A stretch of DNA of 64,000 bases, from assembly GCA_038380435.1 (NCBI GenBank), contig JAWZYU010000757.1:1-64000 (forward strand), given 5' to 3'. The DNA comes from Ryuthela nishihirai (lineage: Eukaryota > Arthropoda > Arachnida > Araneae > Heptathelidae). Under the pieces are notes generated by a model, which was not told the origin of the DNA, did not search any database, and saw only the letters and a program-made list of their open reading frames with translations. A program made the translations under genes and the position numbers. The number at the start of each line of letters is the position of its first letter. Position 1 is the first letter of the stretch. Of the stretch, positions 1-10,560 are shown piece by piece.

Positions 1-540
1 TCTATCTCTCAGATGAGTTGTATAGAGGGTGAATTTCCCTTCTATCTCTCAGATGAGTTGTATAGAGGGTGAATTTCCCTTCTATCTCTCAGATGAGTTG
101 TATAGAGGGTGAATTTACCTTCTATCTCTCAGATGAGTTGTATAGAGGATGAATTTACCTTCTATCTCTCCCATGAGTTGTATAGAGGGTGAATTTCCCT
201 TCTATCTCTCAGATGAGTTGTATAGAGGGTGAATTTCCCTTCTATCTCTCAGATGAGTTGTATACAGGGTGAATTTCCCTTCTATCTCTCAGATGAGTTG
301 TATAGAGGGTGAATTTCCCTTCTATCTCTCAGATGAGTTGTATAGAGGGTGAATTTACCTTCTATCTCTCAGATGAGTTGTATAGAGGATGAATTTACCT
401 TCTATCTCTCCGATGAGTTGTATAGAGGTTGAATTTCCCTTCTATCTCTCAGATGAGTTGTATAGAGGGTGAATTTCCCTTCTATCTCTCAGATGAGTTG
501 TATAGAGGGTGAATTTACCATCTATGTCTCAGATGAGTTG

Positions 541-2200
541 TATAGAGGGTGAATTTCCCTTCTATCTCTCCGATGAGTTGTATAGAGGGTGAATTTACCT
601 TCTATCTCTCCGATGAGTTGTATAGAGGGTGAATTTCCCTTCTATCTCTCCGATGAGTTGTATAGAGGGTGAATTTCCCTTCTTACTCTCAGATGAGTTG
701 TATAGAGGGTGAATTTCCCTTCTATCTCTCAGATGAGTTGTATAGAGGGTGAATTTTCCTTCTATCTCTCAGATGAGTTGTATAGAGGGTGAATTTCCCT
801 TCTATCTCTCAGATGAGTTGTATAGAGGGTGAATTTACCTTCTATCTCTCCGATGAGTTGTAGAGAGGGTGAATTTCCCTTCTATCTCTCAGATGAGTTG
901 TATAGAGGGTGAATTTCCCTTCTATCTCTCAGATGAGTTGTATAGAGGGTGAATTTCCCTTCTATCTCTCAGATGAGTTGTATAGAGGGTGAATTTACCT
1001 TCTATCTCTCAGATGAGTTGAATAGAGGGTGAATTTACCTTCTATCTCTCAGATGAGTTGTATAGAGGGTGAATTTACCTTCTATCTCTCAGATGAGTTG
1101 TATAGAGGGTGAATCTAATTTCTATCTCTCAGATGAGTTGTATAGAGGGTGAATCTATCTTCTATCTCTCAGATGAGTTGTATAGAGGGTGAATTTCCCT
1201 TCTATCTCTCAGATGAGTTGTATAGAGGGTGAATTTCCCTTCTATCTCTCAGATGAGTTGTATAGAGGGTGAATTTACCTTCTATCTCTCAGATGAGTTG
1301 AATAGAGGGTGAATTTACCTTCTATCTCTCAGATGAGTTGTATAGAGGGTGAATTTACCTTCTATCTCTCAGATGAGTTGTATAGAGGGTGAATCTACCT
1401 TCTATCTCTCAGATGAGTTGTATAGAGGGTGAATTTACCTTCTATCACTCAGATGAGTTGTATAGAGGATGAATTTACCTTCTATCTCTCCGATGAGTTG
1501 TATAGAGGGCGAATTTCCCTTCTATCTCTCAGATGAGTTGTATAGAGGGTGAATTTACCTTCTATCTCTCAGATGAGTTGTATAGAGGGTGAATTTCCCT
1601 TCTATCTCTCCGATGAGTTGTATAGAGGGTTAATTTACCTTCTATCTCTCCGATGAGTTGTATAGAGGGTGAATTTCCCTTCTATCTCTCCGATGAGTTG
1701 TATAGAGGGTGAATTTCCCTTCTTACTCTCAGATGAGTTGTATAGAGGGTGAATTTCCCTTCTATCTCTCAGATGAGTTGTATAGAGGGTGAATTTTCCT
1801 TCTATCTCTCAGATGAGTTGTATAGAGGGTGAATTTCCCTTCTATCTCTCAGATGAGTTGTATAGAGGGTGAATTTACCTTCTATCTCTCCGATGAGTTG
1901 TATAGAGGGTGAATTTCCCTTCTATCTCTCAGATGAGTTGTATAGAGGGTGAATTTCCCTTCTATCTCTCAGATGAGTTGTATAGAGGGTGAATTTCCCT
2001 TCTATCTCTCAGATGAGTTGTATAGAGGGTGAATTTACCTTCTATCTCTCACATGAGTTGAATAGAGGGTGAATTTACCTTCTATCTCTCAGATGAGTTG
2101 TATAGAGGGTGAATTTACCTTCTATCTCTCAGATGAGTTGTATAGAGGGTGAATCTACCTTCTATCTCTCAGATGAGTTGTATAGAGGGTGAATTTACCT
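541..2200 (+). repeat. 26-monomer (1,040-bp) higher-order repeat, part of two copies
   Basis: The run from TTTCCC/CCGATGAG through TCTTACTCTC (681/1721), GAATTTTCCT (751/1791) and GAATAGAGG (1020/2060) repeats at 1,040 bp, covering about 541-1,160 and 1,581-2,200. A second, shorter spacing of 760 bp (19 monomers) links the TCACTC monomers at 1441 and 2201. The same 760-bp TCACTC pair recurs at 5840/6600, 10961/11721 and 17521/18281, and about 770 bp apart in the indel-rich patch (9468/10238). The two periods overlap, so this is a mosaic of exchanges rather than one clean period. Confidence 0.7.
1041..1080 (+). repeat. Representative consensus monomer with imperfect hairpin
   Basis: This copy matches the commonest (TTTACC) monomer. 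Positions 1-10 are a pyrimidine tract, and with the preceding ACCT they form a run of 14 bases with a single purine. Positions 11-17 (AGATGAG) and 25-29 (GAGGG) are purine-rich. Across the monomer boundary, arm ATAGAGGGT, loop GAATTT and arm ACCTTCTAT form an imperfect palindrome of 24 bp: eight Watson-Crick pairs and one G-T pair. The A37C variant (TTTCCC) removes the loop-closing T-A pair and G29A removes a G-C pair. The unit carries a DdeI-type CTCAG and an ApoI-type GAATTT, so digestion should give a 40-bp ladder. The minus strand has AGATAG, a match to the WGATAR consensus of GATA factors. None of this proves function. Confidence 0.9.
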
Positions 2201-3500
2201 TCTATCACTCAGATGAGTTGTATAGAGGATGAATTTACCTTCTATCTCTCCGATGAGTTGTATAGAGGGCGAATTTCCCTTCTATCTCTCTGATGAGTTA
2301 TATAGAGGGTGAATTTACCTTCTATCTCTCAGATGAGTTGTATAGAGTGTGAATTTACCTTCTATCTCTCCAATGAGTTGTATAGAGGGTGAATTTCCCT
2401 TCTATCTCTCATATGAGTTGTATAGAGGGTGAATTTACCTTCTATCTCTCAGATGAGTTGTATAGAGGATGAATTTACCTTCTATCTCTCCGATGAGTTG
2501 TACAGAGGGTGAATTTCCCTTCTATCTCTCAGATGAGTTGTATAGAGGGTGAATTTACCTTCTATCTCTCAGATGAGTTGTATAGAGGGTGAATTTACCT
2601 TCTATCTCTCAGATGAGTTGTATAGGGGGTGAATTTCCCTTCTATCTCTCCGATGAGTTGTATAGAGGGTGAATTTACCTTCTATCTCTCCGATGAGTTG
2701 TATAGAGGGTGAATTTCCCTTCTATCTCTCAGATGAGTTGTATAGAGGGTGAATTTCTCTTCTTACTCTCAGATGAGTTGTATAGAGGGTGAATTTCCCT
2801 TCTATCTCTCAGATGAGTTGTATAGAGGGTGAAATTCCCTTCTATCTCTCAGATGAGTTGTATAGAGGGTGAATTTACCTTCTATCTCTCAGATGAGTTG
2901 AATAGAGGGTGAATTTACCTTCTATCTCTCAGATGAGTTGAATAGAGGGTGAATTTACCTTCTATCTCTCAGATGAGTTGTATAGAGGGTGAATTTACCT
3001 TCTATCTCTCAGATGAGTTGTATAGAGGGTGAATCTACCTTCTATCTCTCAGATGAGTTGTATAGAGGGTGAATCTACCTTCTGTCTCTCAGATGAGTTG
3101 TATAGAGGGTGAATTTCCCTTCTATCTCTCAGATGAGTTGTATAGAGGGTGAATTTCCCTTCTATCTCTCAGATGAGTTGTATAGAGGGTGAATTTACCT
3201 TCCATCTCTCCGATGAGTTGTATAGAGGGTGAATTTACCTTCTATCTCTCAGATGAGTTGTATAGAGGATGAATTTACCTTCTATCTCTCCGATGAGTTG
3301 TATAGAGGGTGAATTTCCCTTCTATCTCTCAGATGAGTTGTATAGAGGGTGAATTTCCCTTCTATCTCTCAGATGAGTTGTATAGAGGGTGAATTTCCCT
3401 TCTATCTCTCAGATGAGTTGTATAGAGGGTGAATTTACCTTCTATCTCTCAGATGAGTTGTATAGAGGGTGAATTTACCTTCTATCTCTCAGATGAGTTG

Positions 3501-4340
3501 TATAGAGGGTGAATTTCCCTTCTATCTCTCCGATGAGTTGTATAGAGGGTAAATTTACCTTCTATCTCTCCGATGAGTTGTATAGAGGGTGAATTTCCCT
3601 TCTATCTCTCCGATGAGTTGTATAGAGGGTGAATTTCCCTTCTTACTCTCAGATGAGTTGTATAGAGGGTGAATTTCCCTTCTATCTCTCAGATGAGTTG
3701 TATAGAGGGTGAATTTTCCTTCTATCTCTCAGATGAGTTGTATAGAGGGTGAATTTCCCTTCTATCTCTCAGATGAGTTGTATAGAGGGTGAATTTACCT
3801 TCTATCTCTCCGATGAGTTGTAGAGAGGGTGAATTTCCCTTCTATCTCTCAGATGAGTTGTATAGAGGGTGAATTTCCCTTCTATCTCTCAGATGAGTTG
3901 TATAGAGGGTGAATTTCCCTTCTATCTCTCAGATGAGTTGTATAGAGGGTGAATTTACCTTCTATCTCTCAGATGAGTTGAATAGAGGGTGAATTTACCT
4001 TCTATCTCTCAGATGAGTTGTATAGAGGGTGAATTTACCTTCTATCTCTCAGATGAGTTGTATAGAGGGTGAATCTACCTTCTATCTCTCAGATGAGTTG
4101 TATAGAGGGTGAATCTACCTTCTATCTCTCAGATGAGTTGTATAGAGGGTGAATTTCCCTTCTATCTCTCAGATGAGTTGTATAGAGGGTGAATTTCCCT
4201 TCTATCTCTCAGATGAGTTGTATAGAGGGTGAATTTACCTTCTATCTCTCAGATGAGTTGAATAGAGGGTGAATTTACCTTCTATCTCTCAGATGAGTTG
4301 TATAGAGGGTGAATTTACCTTCTATCTCTCAGATGAGTTG
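3501..4340 (+). repeat. Copy of 541-1,380 at a 2,960-bp offset
   Basis: This segment repeats the variants of 541-1,380 exactly 74 monomers downstream: TCTTACTCTC 681/3641, GAATTTTCCT 751/3711, GTAGAGAGGG 860/3820, GAATCTA monomers 1111/4071 and 1151/4111. One copy reads GAATCTAATT and the other GAATCTACCT. It sits directly left of the larger duplicated block that starts at about 4,400. Confidence 0.75.
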
Positions 4341-4399
4341 TATAGAGGGTGAATTTACCTTCTATCTCTCCGATGAGTTGTATAGAGGATGAATTTCCC

Positions 4400-7300
4400 T
4401 TCTATCTCTCAGATGAGTTGTATAGAGGGTGAATTTCCCTTCTATCTCTCAGATGAGTTGTATAGAGGGTGAATTTCCCTTCTATCTCTCAGATGAGTTG
4501 TATAGAGGGTGAATTTACCTTCTATCTCTCAGATGAGTTGTATAGAGGATGAATTTACCTTCTATCTCTCCATGAGTTGTATAGAGGGTGAATTTCCCTT
4601 CTATCTCTCAGATGAGTTGTATAGAGGGTGAATTTCCCTTCTATCTCTCAGATGAGTTGTATACAGGGTGAATTTCCCTTCTATCTCTCAGATGAGTTGT
4701 ATAGAGGGTGAATTTCCCTTCTATCTCTCAGATGAGTTGTATAGAGGGTGAATTTACCTTCTATCTCTCAGATGAGTTGTATAGAGGATGAATTTACCTT
4801 CTATCTCTTCGATGAGTTGTATAGAGGTTGAATTTCCCTTCTATCTCTCAGATGAGTTGTATAGAGGGTGAATTTCCCTTCTATCTCTCAGATGAGTTGT
4901 ATAGAGGGTGAATTTACCATCTATGTCTCAGATGAGTTGTATAGAGGGTGAATTTCCCTTCTATCTCTCCGATGAGTTGTATAGAGGGTGAATTTACCTT
5001 CTATCTCTCCGATGAGTTGTATAGAGGGTGAATTTCCCTTCTATCTCTCCGATGAGTTGTATAGAGGGTGAATTTCCCTTCTTACTCTCAGATGAGTTGT
5101 ATAGAGGGTGAATTTCCCTTCTATCTCTCAGATGAGTTGTATAGAGGGTGAATTTTCCTTCTATCTCTCAGATGAGTTGTATAGAGGGTGAATTTCCCTT
5201 CTATCTCTCAGATGAGTTGTATAGAGGGTGAATTTACCTTCTATCTCTCCGATGAGTTGTAGAGAGGGTGAATTTCCCTTCTATCTCTCAGATGAGTTGT
5301 ATAGAGGGTGAATTTCCCTTCTATCTCTCAGATGAGTTGTATAGAGGGTGAATTTCCCTTCTATCTCTCAGATGAGTTGTATAGAGGGTGAATTTACCTT
5401 CTATCTCTCAGATGAGTTGAATAGAGGGTGAATTTACCTTCTATCTCTCAGATGAGTTGTATAGAGGGTGAATTTACCTTCTATCTCTCAGATGAGTTGT
5501 ATAGAGGGTGAATCTAATTTCTATCTCTCAGATGAGTTGTATAGAGGGTGAATCTATCTTCTATCTCTCAGATGAGTTGTATAGAGGGTGAATTTCCCTT
5601 CTATCTCTCAGATGAGTTGTATAGAGGGTGAATTTCCCTTCTATCTCTCAGATGAGTTGTATAGAGGGTGAATTTACCTTCTATCTCTCAGATGAGTTGA
5701 ATAGAGGGTGAATTTACCTTCTATCTCTCAGATGAGTTGTATAGAGGGTGAATTTACCTTCTATCTCTCAGATGAGTTGTATAGAGGGTGAATCTACCTT
5801 CTATCTCTCAGATGAGTTGTATAGAGGGTGAATTTACCTTCTATCACTCAGATGAGTTGTATAGAGGATGAATTTACCTTCTATCTCTCCGATGAGTTGT
5901 ATAGAGGGCGAATTTCCCTTCTATCTCTCAGATGAGTTGTATAGAGGGTGAATTTACCTTCTATCTCTCAGATGAGTTGTATAGAGGGTGAATTTCCCTT
6001 CTATCTCTCCGATGAGTTGTATAGAGGGTTAATTTACCTTCTATCTCTCCGATGAGTTGTATAGAGGGTGAATTTCCCTTCTATCTCTCCGATGAGTTGT
6101 ATAGAGGGTGAATTTCCCTTCTTACTCTCAGATGAGTTGTATAGAGGGTGAATTTCCCTTCTATCTCTCAGATGAGTTGTATAGAGGGTGAATTTTCCTT
6201 CTATCTCTCAGATGAGTTGTATAGAGGGTGAATTTCCCTTCTATCTCTCAGATGAGTTGTATAGAGGGTGAATTTACCTTCTATCTCTCCGATGAGTTGT
6301 ATAGAGGGTGAATTTCCCTTCTATCTCTCAGATGAGTTGTATAGAGGGTGAATTTCCCTTCTATCTCTCAGATGAGTTGTATAGAGGGTGAATTTCCCTT
6401 CTATCTCTCAGATGAGTTGTATAGAGGGTGAATTTACCTTCTATCTCTCGGATGAGTTGAATAGAGGGTGAATTTACCTTCTATCTCTCAGATGAGTTGT
6501 ATAGAGGGTGAATTTACCTTCTATCTCTCAGATGAGTTGTATAGAGGGTGAATCTACCTTCTATCTCTCAGATGAGTTGTATAGAGGGTGAATTTACCTT
6601 CTATCACTCAGATGAGTTGTATAGAGGATGAATTTACCTTCTATCTCTCCGATGAGTTGTATAGAGGGCGAATTTCCCTTCTATCTCTCTGATGAGTTAT
6701 ATAGAGGGTGAATTTACCTTCTATCTCTCAGATGAGTTGTATAGAGTGTGAATTTACCTTCTATCTCTCCAATGAGTTGTATAGAGGGTGAATTTCCCTT
6801 CTATCTCTCATATGAGTTGTATAGAGGGTGAATTTACCTTCTATCTCTCAGATGAGTTGTATAGAGGATGAATTTACCTTCTATCTCTCCGATGAGTTGT
6901 ACAGAGGGTGAATTTCCCTTCTATCTCTCAGATGAGTTGTATAGAGGGTGAATTTTCCTTCTATCTCTCAGATGAGTTGTATAGAGGGTGAATTTACCTT
7001 CTATCTCTCAGATGAGTTGTATAGAGGGTGAATTTACCTTCTATCTCTCAGATGAGTTGTATAGGGGGTGAATTTCCCTTCTATCTCTCCGATGAGTTGT
7101 ATAGAGGGTGAATTTACCTTCTATCTCTCCGATGAGTTGTATAGAGGGTGAATTTCCCTTCTATCTCTCCGATGAGTTGTATAGAGGGTGAATTTCCCTT
7201 CTTACTCTCAGATGAGTTGTATAGAGGGTGAATTTCCCTTCTATCTCTCAGATGAGTTGTATAGAGGGTGAATTTTCCTTCTATCTCTCAGATGAGTTGT

Positions 7301-7440
7301 ATAGAGGGTGAATTTCCCTTCTATCTCTCAGATGAGTTGTATAGAGGGTGAATTTCTCTTCTTACTCTCAGATGAGTTGTATAGAGGGTGAATTTCCCTT
7401 CTATCTCTCAGATGAGTTGTATAGAGGGTGAAATTCCCTT
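4400..7440 (+). repeat. Higher-order block, right copy of 1-2,840
   Basis: This is the partner of the block at 1-2,840. It contains the same ordered rare variants plus five extra 40-bp monomers, one near 6,950-6,990 and four near 7,150-7,350. Some variants changed in only one copy, for example CTCACATGAG at 2,048 against CTCGGATGAG at 6,447. After about 7,480 the two diverge. The extra units differ by whole monomers, as expected from in-register slippage or unequal exchange. Confidence 0.85.
4561..4599 (+). repeat. 39-bp monomer: first register break in the window
   Basis: The first 114 monomers keep a perfect 40-bp register. Here CTCCCATGAG, present in the upstream copy at about 168-177, has lost one C and reads CTCCATGAG, shifting all later monomers by one base. 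Confidence 0.9.
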
Positions 7441-8100
7441 CTATCTCTCAGATGAGTTGTATAGAGGGTGAATTTACCTTCTATCTCTCAGATGAGTTGA
7501 ATAGAGGGTGAATTTACATTCTATCTCTCAGATGAGTTGTATAGAGGATGAATTTCCCTTCTATCTCTCCGATGAGTTGTATAGAGGGTGAATTTATCTT
7601 CTATCTCTCAGATGAGTTGAACAGAGGGTGAATTTACCTTCTATCTCTCAGATGAGTTGTATAGAGGGTGAATTTACCTTCTATCTCTCAGATGAGTTGT
7701 ATAGAGGGTGAATTTACCTTCTATCTCTCAGATGAGTTGTATAGAGGGTGAATTTACCTTCTATCTCTCAGATCAGTTGTATAGAGGGTGAATTTACCTT
7801 CTATCTCTCCGATGAGTTGTATAGAGGATGAATTTCCCTTCTATCTCTCAGATGAGTTGTATAGAGGGTGAATTTCCCTTCTATCTCTCAGATGAGTTGT
7901 ATAGAGGGTGAATTTCCCTTCTATCTCTCAGATGAGTTGTATAGAGGGTGAATTTACCTTCTATCTCTCAGATGAGTTGTATAGAGGATGAATTTACCTT
8001 CTATCTCTCCGATGAGTTGTATAGAGGGTGAATTTCCCTTCTATCTCTCAGATGAGTTGTATAGAGGGTGAATTTCCCTTCTATCTCTCAGATGAGTTGT
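7441..8100 (+). repeat. Family A monomers between duplicated blocks
   Basis: Ordinary 40-bp monomers with mixed TTTACC and TTTCCC ends. Notable units are TTTACATTCT near 7,520, TTTATCTTCT near 7,600, GAACAGAGG at 7,619 and GATCAGTTG at about 7,772. The order TTTACATTC, GAGGAT, TTTATCTTC, GATCAG is seen again at 12,66x-12,90x and 14,50x-14,74x, so this stretch is a relative of the 12.3-15.6 kb tandem pair. No gene is present. Confidence 0.6.
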
Positions 8101-8720
8101 ATACAGGGTGAATTTCCCTTCTATCTCTCAGATGAGTTGTATAGAGGGTGAATTTACCTTCTATCTCTCAGATGAGTTGTATAGAGGGTGAATTTCCCTT
8201 CTATCGGTCAGATGAGTTGTATAGAGGGTGAATTTACCTTCCATCTCTCAGATGAGTTGTATAGAGGGTGAATTTCCCTTCTATCTCTCAGATGAGTTGT
8301 ATAGAGGGTGAATTTACCTTCTATCTCTCAGATGAGTTGTATAGAGGGTGAATCTACCTTCTATCTCTCAGATGAGTTGTATAGAGAGTGAATCTACCTT
8401 CTATCTCTCAGATGAGTTGTATAGAGGGTGAATTTCCCTTCTATCTCTCAGATGAGTTGTATACAGGGTGAATTTCCCTTCTATCTCTCAGATGAGTTGT
8501 ATAGAGGGTGAATTTACCTTCTATCTCTCAGATGAGTTGTATAGAGGGTGAATTTCCCTTCTATCGCTCAGATGAGTTGTATAGAGGGTGAATTTACCTT
8601 CCATCTCTCAGATGAGTTGTATAGAGGGTGAATTTCCCTTCTATCTCTCAGATGAGTTGTATAGAGGGTGAATTTACCTTCTATCTCTCAGATGAGTTGT
8701 ATAGAGGGTGAATCTACCTT
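8101..8720 (+). repeat. 360-bp (9-monomer) tandem duplication
   Basis: Two adjacent 360-bp copies: GTATACAGG at 8099 and 8459, TATCGGTCAG/TATCGCTCAG at 8202 and 8562, TTCCATCTCTC at 8239 and 8599. They differ at least at GGTC/GCTC and GAGAGTGAATC/GAGGGTGAATC. The second copy runs into the truncated monomer at 8,721. A related stretch with the same order lies at 16,261-16,620. Confidence 0.8.
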
Positions 8721-8737
8721 CTATCTCTTTTTCCCTT
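8721..8737 (+). repeat. Truncated monomer (23-bp net deletion)
   Basis: Here CTATCTCT runs straight into TTTTCCCTTC, so most of one monomer is missing. The uninterrupted counterpart is at 16,519-16,560. The offset between the two regions rises from 7,798 to 7,821 across this point, a net loss of 23 bp. Microhomology of T and pyrimidine residues at the join is visible. It lies just upstream of the indel-rich patch, so an assembly cause is possible. Confidence 0.85.
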
Positions 8738-8886
8738 CTATCTCTCAGATGAGTTGTATAGAGGGTGAATTTACCATCTATCTCTCAGATGAGTTGTATA
8801 GAGGGTGAATTTCCCTTCTATCTCTCAGATGAGTTGTATAGAGGGTGAATTTACCTTCTATCTCTCCGATGAGTTGTAGAGAGGGT

Positions 8887-10545
8887 GAATTTCCTTCTAT
8901 CTCTCAGATGAGTAGTATAGAGGGTGAATTTCCCTTCTATCTCTCAGATGAGTTGTATAGAGGGTGAATTTCCTTCTATCTCTCAGATGAGTTGTATAGA
9001 GGGGTGAATTTACCTTCTATCTCTCAGATGAGTTGTATTAGAAGGGGTGAATTTACCTTCTAATCTCAGATGAGTTGTATAGAGGGGTGAATTTACCTTC
9101 TATCCCTCAGATGAGTTGTATAGAGGGTGAATCTACCTTCTATCTCTCAGATGAGTTGTATAGAGGGTGAATCTACCTTCTATCTCTCAGGATGAGTTGT
9201 ATAGAGGGTGAATTTCCCTTCTATCTCTCAGATGAGTTGTATAGAGGGGTGGAATTTCCCCTTCTATCTCTCAGGGATGAGTTGTATAGAGGGGTGAATT
9301 TACCTTCTATCTCTCAGATGAGTTGAATAGAGGGTGAATTTACCTTCTATCTCTCAGATGAGTTGTATAGAGGGTGAATTTACCTTCTATCTCTCAGATG
9401 AGTTGTATAGAGGGTGAATCTACCTTCTATCTCTCAGATGAGTTGTATAGAGGGTGAATTTACCTTCTATCACTCAGATGAGTTGTATAGAGATGAAATT
9501 TACCTTCTATCTCTCCGATGAGTTGTATAGAGGCGAATTTCCCTTCTATCTCTCACACCTGAGTTGTATAGAGGGTAAATTTACCTTCTATCTCTCAGAT
9601 GAGTTGTATAGAGGGTGGAATTTCCCTTCTATCTCTCCGATGAGTTGTATAGAGGGTTAATTTACCCTTCTATCTCTCCGATGAGTTGTATAGAGGGTGA
9701 ATTTCCCTTCTATCTCTCCGATGAGTTGTATAGAGGGTGAATTTCCCTTCTTACTCCTCAGATGAGTTGTATAGAGGGTGAATTTCCCTTCTATCTCTCA
9801 ATGAGTTGTATAGAGGGTGAATTTTCCTTCTATCTCTCAGATGAGTTGTATAGAGGGTTGAATTTCCCTTTCTATCTCTCAGATGAGTTGTATAGAGGGT
9901 GAATTTACCTTTCTATCTCTCCGATGAGTTGTATAGAGGGTGATTTCCCTTCTATCTCTCAGATGAATTGTATAGAGGGTGAATTTCCCCTTCTATCTCT
10001 CAGATGAGTTGTATAGAGGGTGAATTTCCCTTCTATCTCTCCAGATGAGTTGTATAGAGGGTGAATTTACCTTCTATCTCTCAGATGAGTTGAATAGAGG
10101 GGTGAATTTACCTTCTATCTCTCAGATGAGTTGTATAGAGGGGTGAATTTACCTTTCTATCTCTCAGATGAGTTGTATAGAGGGTGAATCTACCTTCTAT
10201 CTCTCAGATGAGTTGTATAGAGGGTGAATTTACCTTCTATCACTCAGATGAGTTGTATAGAGGAAGAATTTACCTTCTATCTCTCCGATGAGTTGTATAG
10301 AGGGCGAATTTCCCTTCTATCTCTCTGATGAGTTATATAGAGGGGTGAATTTACCTTCTATCTCTCAGATGAGTTGTATAGAGTGTGAATTTACCTTCTA
10401 TCTCTCCAATGAGTTGTATAGAGGGTGAATTTCCCTTCTATCTCTCAGATGAGTTGTATAGAGGGTGAATTTACCTTCTATCTCTCAGATGAGTTGAATA
10501 GAGGATGAATTTTACCTTCTATCTCTCCAGATGAGTTGTATAGAG
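8887..10545 (+). repeat. Indel-rich patch of the array, probable sequence-quality defect
   Basis: The monomer order is normal family A, but nearly every monomer carries one or more single-base indels, mostly in homopolymers: GAGGGG for GAGGG, TTTCCCC, CCTTTCT, CTCAGGATG, CTCAGGGATG, GGTGGAATT, plus odd clusters such as TATTAGAAGGGG near 9,028 and CTCACACCTGAG near 9,552. Between the TCACTC monomer and the GGAAGAA monomer the patch is 790 bp (9,471-10,261) against 780 bp in the clean relative (10,964-11,744), ten net extra bases. Register is perfect again after about 10,560. The simplest reading is unpolished long-read sequence. Real decay is less likely, because substitutions are not correspondingly raised. 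Confidence 0.8.
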
Positions 10546-10560
10546 GGTGAATTTCCCTTC

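Larger units (their letters stand above)
1..2840 (+). repeat. Higher-order block, left copy of a ~2.8-3.0 kb duplication
   Basis: Rare variants reappear in the same order 4,399 bp downstream: GTATACAGG at 260/4659, CCATCTATG at 519/4918, GAATCTAATT at 1111/5510, GGGCGAATTTCCC at 1508/5907, GAGTGTGAA at 2345/6744, CTCATATGAG at 2408/6807, GTACAGAGG at 2500/6899. Further right the offset grows to 4,439 (TATAGGGGGT 2621/7060) and 4,599 (GAATTTCTCT 2751/7350), so the right copy has gained five monomers. The odd base in the 4,399 offset is the single-base deletion at about 4,571. The block probably starts upstream of the window. Confidence 0.85.

Noticed and set aside
9454..9660. Open reading frame of 68 codons starting at GTG
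   Set aside because: It is the satellite translated through successive frames (40 bp shifts the frame each unit). It stays open only because one-base indels in the defective patch and a few substitutions remove the usual TGA and TAG stops. There is no start context and no independent coding signal.
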